DNA from: Bacteroidaceae bacterium
GTDB lineage: Bacteria; Bacteroidota; Bacteroidia; Bacteroidales; Bacteroidaceae
DNA length: 46,152 nucleotides
NCBI GenBank assembly: GCA_024398535.1
Contig: JAKSIY010000005.1
Location: 1 to 46,152 of the forward strand
Direction of reading: 5' to 3'
Part shown: in pieces, positions 43,148 through 46,152 of the stretch
Layout of the letters: the number at the start of each line of letters is the position of its first letter
Position numbering within the stretch: position 1 is the stretch's first letter
Translations under genes and position numbers: made by a program
The notes under the pieces: model-generated
What the model saw: only the letters and a program-made list of their open reading frames with translations
The model's database searches: none
Told to the model about the DNA's origin: nothing

Positions 43148-45661
43148 ATGAGGAAGTCAATTCTTGCCATGATTGCCATGGCGGCATCACCTGTCTTTGC
43201 ACAGGAGTTCAGACTTAATGAATCGGGCTATTTCAACAGCGGAAATGCTGATGTGATGGTCTTCAGCGATGTCTATCCAGAGGGACATCAGGGTGGTGTA
43301 ACCATTGCCGTGAGTGATAACCGCCATGCAGCTAACGGAGATGTCCGCTTTGAGGTGTCACCGGGTCAGTGGCAAGGACTTCCAAGAGTAAGGAAGAGAA
43401 CCGTAGATGAGGATGAGAATTCTATTTCAGTCCTGTTGAGCTATCCGGATTCTTCAAAGCATCTGGCAGGCTTCAATCCAATGCTTTATCCGGATTTTGA
43501 CTTTACCTATACGGTTAAAGTGCAGGCTCAGGGCGACTGTCTTGTGCTTACTGTTGACCTGGACAGACCTGTTCCAGAAAGATTTGCCGGCAAGCTGGGC
43601 TTCAATCTGGAACTGGAACCGTCAAAGCTGCTGGGCCAGCCATGGATCATGGATTCTGAGACAGGAATCTTTCCGCATCAGTCAACGGGACCTACCATGC
43701 ATCAGGAGTCAAATACCATGCATCTGCTGGATTATACTCCAAGAGGCAGGGCAAGTCTTGATCTGCTGATTCCTGATAGAAATGTTTACAATCCGATGGT
43801 TGCGGACGATGTGGTGTCTGCTCCGCTGGCGCAGGGACACAGCTTTGTGCTGAACCCTCATGACAATCTGTCCCGCATATCAATTGAGAGCCAGGGCGGT
43901 GAGTTGAAGCTGTATGACGGCAGGATCAATCATAACAACGGATGGTTCGTGCTGCGTACGGAGTTTCCTGCCGGAACAGAGAAGAATGCTGTGAAGTGGA
44001 TCATACGTCCGACCGTGACAAAGGGCTACAGGTATGAGCCTGTGGTGCAGACGTCGCAGGTGGGCTACCATCCTGACCAGCAGAAGATGGCTGTGATTGA
44101 GCTTGACGCAAAGGATAAGAAGTATCAGAAGGTGCAGCTGTATAGGATAGAGGCAGATGGAAAGAAGCTGGTCCGTCAGGAAAAGCCGTCTGTCTGGGGT
44201 AAGTTTATGCGCTACAACTATCTGCAGTTTGATTTCTCAGACATAAAGGAAGAGGGCTTGTATCAGGTCTGTTATGAAAACTCTGAGTCTCCGGTGTTCA
44301 GGATTGCCAAGGATGTATGGCAGCGCGGAATCTGGCAGACTGAGATTGAGTATTTCCTGCCAATCCAGATGTGTCACATGCGTGTGAATGAGAAGTATCG
44401 CGTATGGCATGACCTGTGCCACATGGACGATGCTGTCATGGCAAAGACTGGTATTAACCATATTGACGGCTACAGCCAGGGAAATGAAACCCTGTGCGAA
44501 TATCAGCCGGGTGACTATGTTCCGGGACTTGCGGTAGGCGGCTGGCATGATGCCGGTGACTATGACCTGCGTATTGAGACTCAGGTGGGCGAGGCCTATC
44601 TGCTCGGCATGATGTTCGAGAATCTTGGTGCATACTGGGATGAGACCTCAATTGACTTTGAAAACCACATTGTTGAGATGCATCAGCCTGATGGCCGCAA
44701 CGATGTACTCCAGCAGGTAGAGAACGGTGCGCTGACGGTTGTTGCCGGTTGGAAGTCGCTGGGACGTCTGTACCGTGGCATCATCTGTCCTACAGTCCGT
44801 CAGTACGTGCATCTGGGCGATGCATCGGCCCACACTGACCACATACTTGGAACAGCCGATGACCGCTGGGTGTTCACAGAGAACAATCCGGGCCGTGAGC
44901 TTGAGACCGCAGCCTGTCTGGCGGGCATATCACGCGTGTTGAAGGGATTCAACGACACTCTGTCCGTGCAGTGCCTTGACATTGCACAGCAGATATATGC
45001 ATCAATACCGTCAGAGGGACGCTCTGCAATGCAGAAGGTACGTGCTGCTGTTGAGCTGTTCCTGACGACCGGACGCTCTGAATATAAGGATTTCGTGCTG
45101 TCGCAGCAGGAGGGAATATGCCGCAGCATCAGTCAGACAGGCTGGTACATAGGCCGTTTTGACAAGGCTGTGGGCAATGCTGAGTTCAGCAAGGCCATCC
45201 GCGATGCCCTGCCTTCTGTGCAGAAGATGTATCAGGACAATGCGGCCAAGACACCGTACGGAGTTCCTCATGACAGAGGAAATAGCAGTTCCGGTTCATG
45301 GGAGCCGCAGCATCTGGGTTACAACTATGCATGGCTGAATCAGTCATATCCTGATCTGTTCCCACCAGAATACATGTTCGCCTCAATGCAGTATCTGCTG
45401 GGTATGCATCCGGGAAGGAATCAGGCATCGTTCGTGACTGGAGTGGGAGCCGAGACCATGAAGCAGGCTTACGGCGTGAACCGCGCAGACTGGTCATATC
45501 TGCCGGGCGGCGTTGCTCCGGGTACTAACCGCATTCGTCCGGACCTGCCTGAGCTGCTTCATTTCCCATATCTGTGGCAGGAGGGCGAGTACTGTCTTGA
45601 CGGCCACTCAAGCTGGTTCACTTACATGGCTCTGGCTGCTGACCGTGTGCTGAATCCGTAA
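43148..45661 (+). CDS. glycoside hydrolase family 9 protein (endoglucanase type)
   Basis: An exported enzyme likely to cut beta-1,4-glucan or a related polymer. Signal peptide at residues 1-19 (ending PVFAQE). A ~280-residue N-terminal beta-rich region has no clear family. A CelD-type Ig-like domain follows (VVQTSQVGYHPDQQKMAV to VFRIAKDVW), then the GH9 barrel with GGWHDAGDYD at 464-473, which holds the catalytic base (Asp468 or Asp471). Later come GMHPGRNQASFVTGVG and WQEGEYCLDGHSSW; Glu814 is the likely acid, although the usual NE..YNA wording is absent. There is no T9SS domain, so it is probably periplasmic. Its last 44 bp overlap umuC. Confidence 0.88.
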   Translation: MRKSILAMIAMAASPVFAQEFRLNESGYFNSGNADVMVFSDVYPEGHQGGVTIAVSDNRHAANGDVRFEVSPGQWQGLPRVRKRTVDEDENSISVLLSYPDSSKHLAGFNPMLYPDFDFTYTVKVQAQGDCLVLTVDLDRPVPERFAGKLGFNLELEPSKLLGQPWIMDSETGIFPHQSTGPTMHQESNTMHLLDYTPRGRASLDLLIPDRNVYNPMVADDVVSAPLAQGHSFVLNPHDNLSRISIESQGGELKLYDGRINHNNGWFVLRTEFPAGTEKNAVKWIIRPTVTKGYRYEPVVQTSQVGYHPDQQKMAVIELDAKDKKYQKVQLYRIEADGKKLVRQEKPSVWGKFMRYNYLQFDFSDIKEEGLYQVCYENSESPVFRIAKDVWQRGIWQTEIEYFLPIQMCHMRVNEKYRVWHDLCHMDDAVMAKTGINHIDGYSQGNETLCEYQPGDYVPGLAVGGWHDAGDYDLRIETQVGEAYLLGMMFENLGAYWDETSIDFENHIVEMHQPDGRNDVLQQVENGALTVVAGWKSLGRLYRGIICPTVRQYVHLGDASAHTDHILGTADDRWVFTENNPGRELETAACLAGISRVLKGFNDTLSVQCLDIAQQIYASIPSEGRSAMQKVRAAVELFLTTGRSEYKDFVLSQQEGICRSISQTGWYIGRFDKAVGNAEFSKAIRDALPSVQKMYQDNAAKTPYGVPHDRGNSSSGSWEPQHLGYNYAWLNQSYPDLFPPEYMFASMQYLLGMHPGRNQASFVTGVGAETMKQAYGVNRADWSYLPGGVAPGTNRIRPDLPELLHFPYLWQEGEYCLDGHSSWFTYMALAADRVLNP

Positions 45662-46152
45662 GGCAGTTGACCTTTATTATATCATCCAGGCAGGTGGTGT
45701 AGCTTGGCGTGCGCAGGTCATGCCTGATTGCATTCTTGAAGTGTGCCGCCTTTGCCGTGGCTGGGTCAGTAGGGTATTGCTGCGATGCCACAATGATGGT
45801 CTCTGCACCCATGCGGTGGTTTATGGCATCGGTAATCTTTGAAATTCTGCTGGATCTGTAGCGAGTCTGACGTTCAGTGTCAAACAGATCCTGCTGGATA
45901 GGTGACTCCGGCAGGATGCCAGAGACAATTACGCCTGCACGTTTGTATCTGAGACCAGGAATCAGGATCTTGTCAAGTGCGGCAAATGCTGCCTTTACAA
46001 TCTGCGGTGTGGCGGCGCATGGTACAGTCAGGGTGATGCTTCTGAAGTTGCTGTACTGCCGGGCGTTCTCGTTGAAGGGATTTGTGGCAATGAATACGGA
46101 AACCGATCCGCAGACGGTGCATGTCGTCATCAGCCGCGCGGAGTGATTCGGA
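45618..46152 (-). CDS. umuC: UmuC-type translesion DNA polymerase, C-terminal part
   Basis: The end of a Y-family polymerase subunit (DNA polymerase V), which copies past damaged bases in the SOS response. The frame is open to the window edge, so ~178 of about 420 residues are seen. CGSVSVFIATNPF is the little-finger domain, and QDLFDTERQTRYRSSRISKITDAINHR (as QDLFDTERQTRYRSS and KITDAINHRMG) is the DUF4113-type end seen only in UmuC. The usual end, near DDIIKV, is followed here by about 16 extra residues read inside the GH9 gene. umuD, if present, would lie beyond the window. Confidence 0.9.
   Translation of the reverse strand, partial: PNHSARLMTTCTVCGSVSVFIATNPFNENARQYSNFRSITLTVPCAATPQIVKAAFAALDKILIPGLRYKRAGVIVSGILPESPIQQDLFDTERQTRYRSSRISKITDAINHRMGAETIIVASQQYPTDPATAKAAHFKNAIRHDLRTPSYTTCLDDIIKVNCLTDSAHGQQPEPCK

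Overview
The window is about 46 kb of a Bacteroidales chromosome, most likely from a Prevotella-like member of the Prevotellaceae. The evidence is the Bacteroidetes promoter signature (TTTG, about 20 bases, then TAnnTTTG) before many genes, a type IX secretion (T9SS) type B sorting domain, the Bacteroidetes-type RNA polymerase omega subunit, the DUF4293, DUF4923 and DUF3078 families, a PorT-like barrel, and an AddAB-like helicase/nuclease pair. Almost all of it is chromosomal housekeeping. I see no transposase, integrase, phage gene or CRISPR array.

Layout. 1-4338 (+): the end of leuB, an RluA-type pseudouridine synthase, a flavin reductase and dsbD. 4339-5590: a 1.25 kb gene-free island of repeats. 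5591-13650: a DUF3078 barrel (-), yidC (+), a short-chain dehydrogenase (-), uvrB (-) and a C69 dipeptidase (+). 13730-15368 (+): bamD, rpoZ, DUF4293. 15358-18356 (-): LysM/periplasmic-binding protein, PorT-like barrel, DUF4923. 18424-22048 (+): a small T9SS cargo, then uvrA. 22049-22674: a second repeat island. 22675-28781 (-): addA and addB. 28868-29686 (+): panB. 29744-35715 (-): DEAD helicase, LptF/LptG permease, tgt and lon; lon is interrupted by an in-frame TAG. 35716-36215: a third repeat island. 36216-37492 (-): a 75-residue membrane protein, trmN6 and tRNA-Pro. 37663-45661 (+): lipid kinase, gdhA, a double-receiver PEP/pyruvate-binding protein and a GH9 hydrolase. 45618-46152 (-): the end of umuC.

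Themes. Five DNA repair genes (uvrA, uvrB, addA, addB, umuC) lie in one window. Envelope biogenesis is well represented (yidC, bamD, LptF/G, dsbD, PorT-like, LysM protein, T9SS cargo).

The least explained material is between genes. Three islands carry families of structured repeats: a 145-bp palindromic core present twice with the same length; 38-, 51- and 72-bp tandem arrays; and two elements, here called R3 (about 105 bp) and R2 (85 bp), which occur in the same order and orientation at 22 kb and at 36 kb. At 36 kb a promoter and the 75-residue membrane protein gene sit between R3 and R2; at 22 kb only 13 bp separate them. A GGGGACAGG word lies in sense orientation at the 3' end of five genes, and in two of them it supplies the final codons. 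The other main candidates are the receiver/PEP-binding fusion protein and the broken lon.
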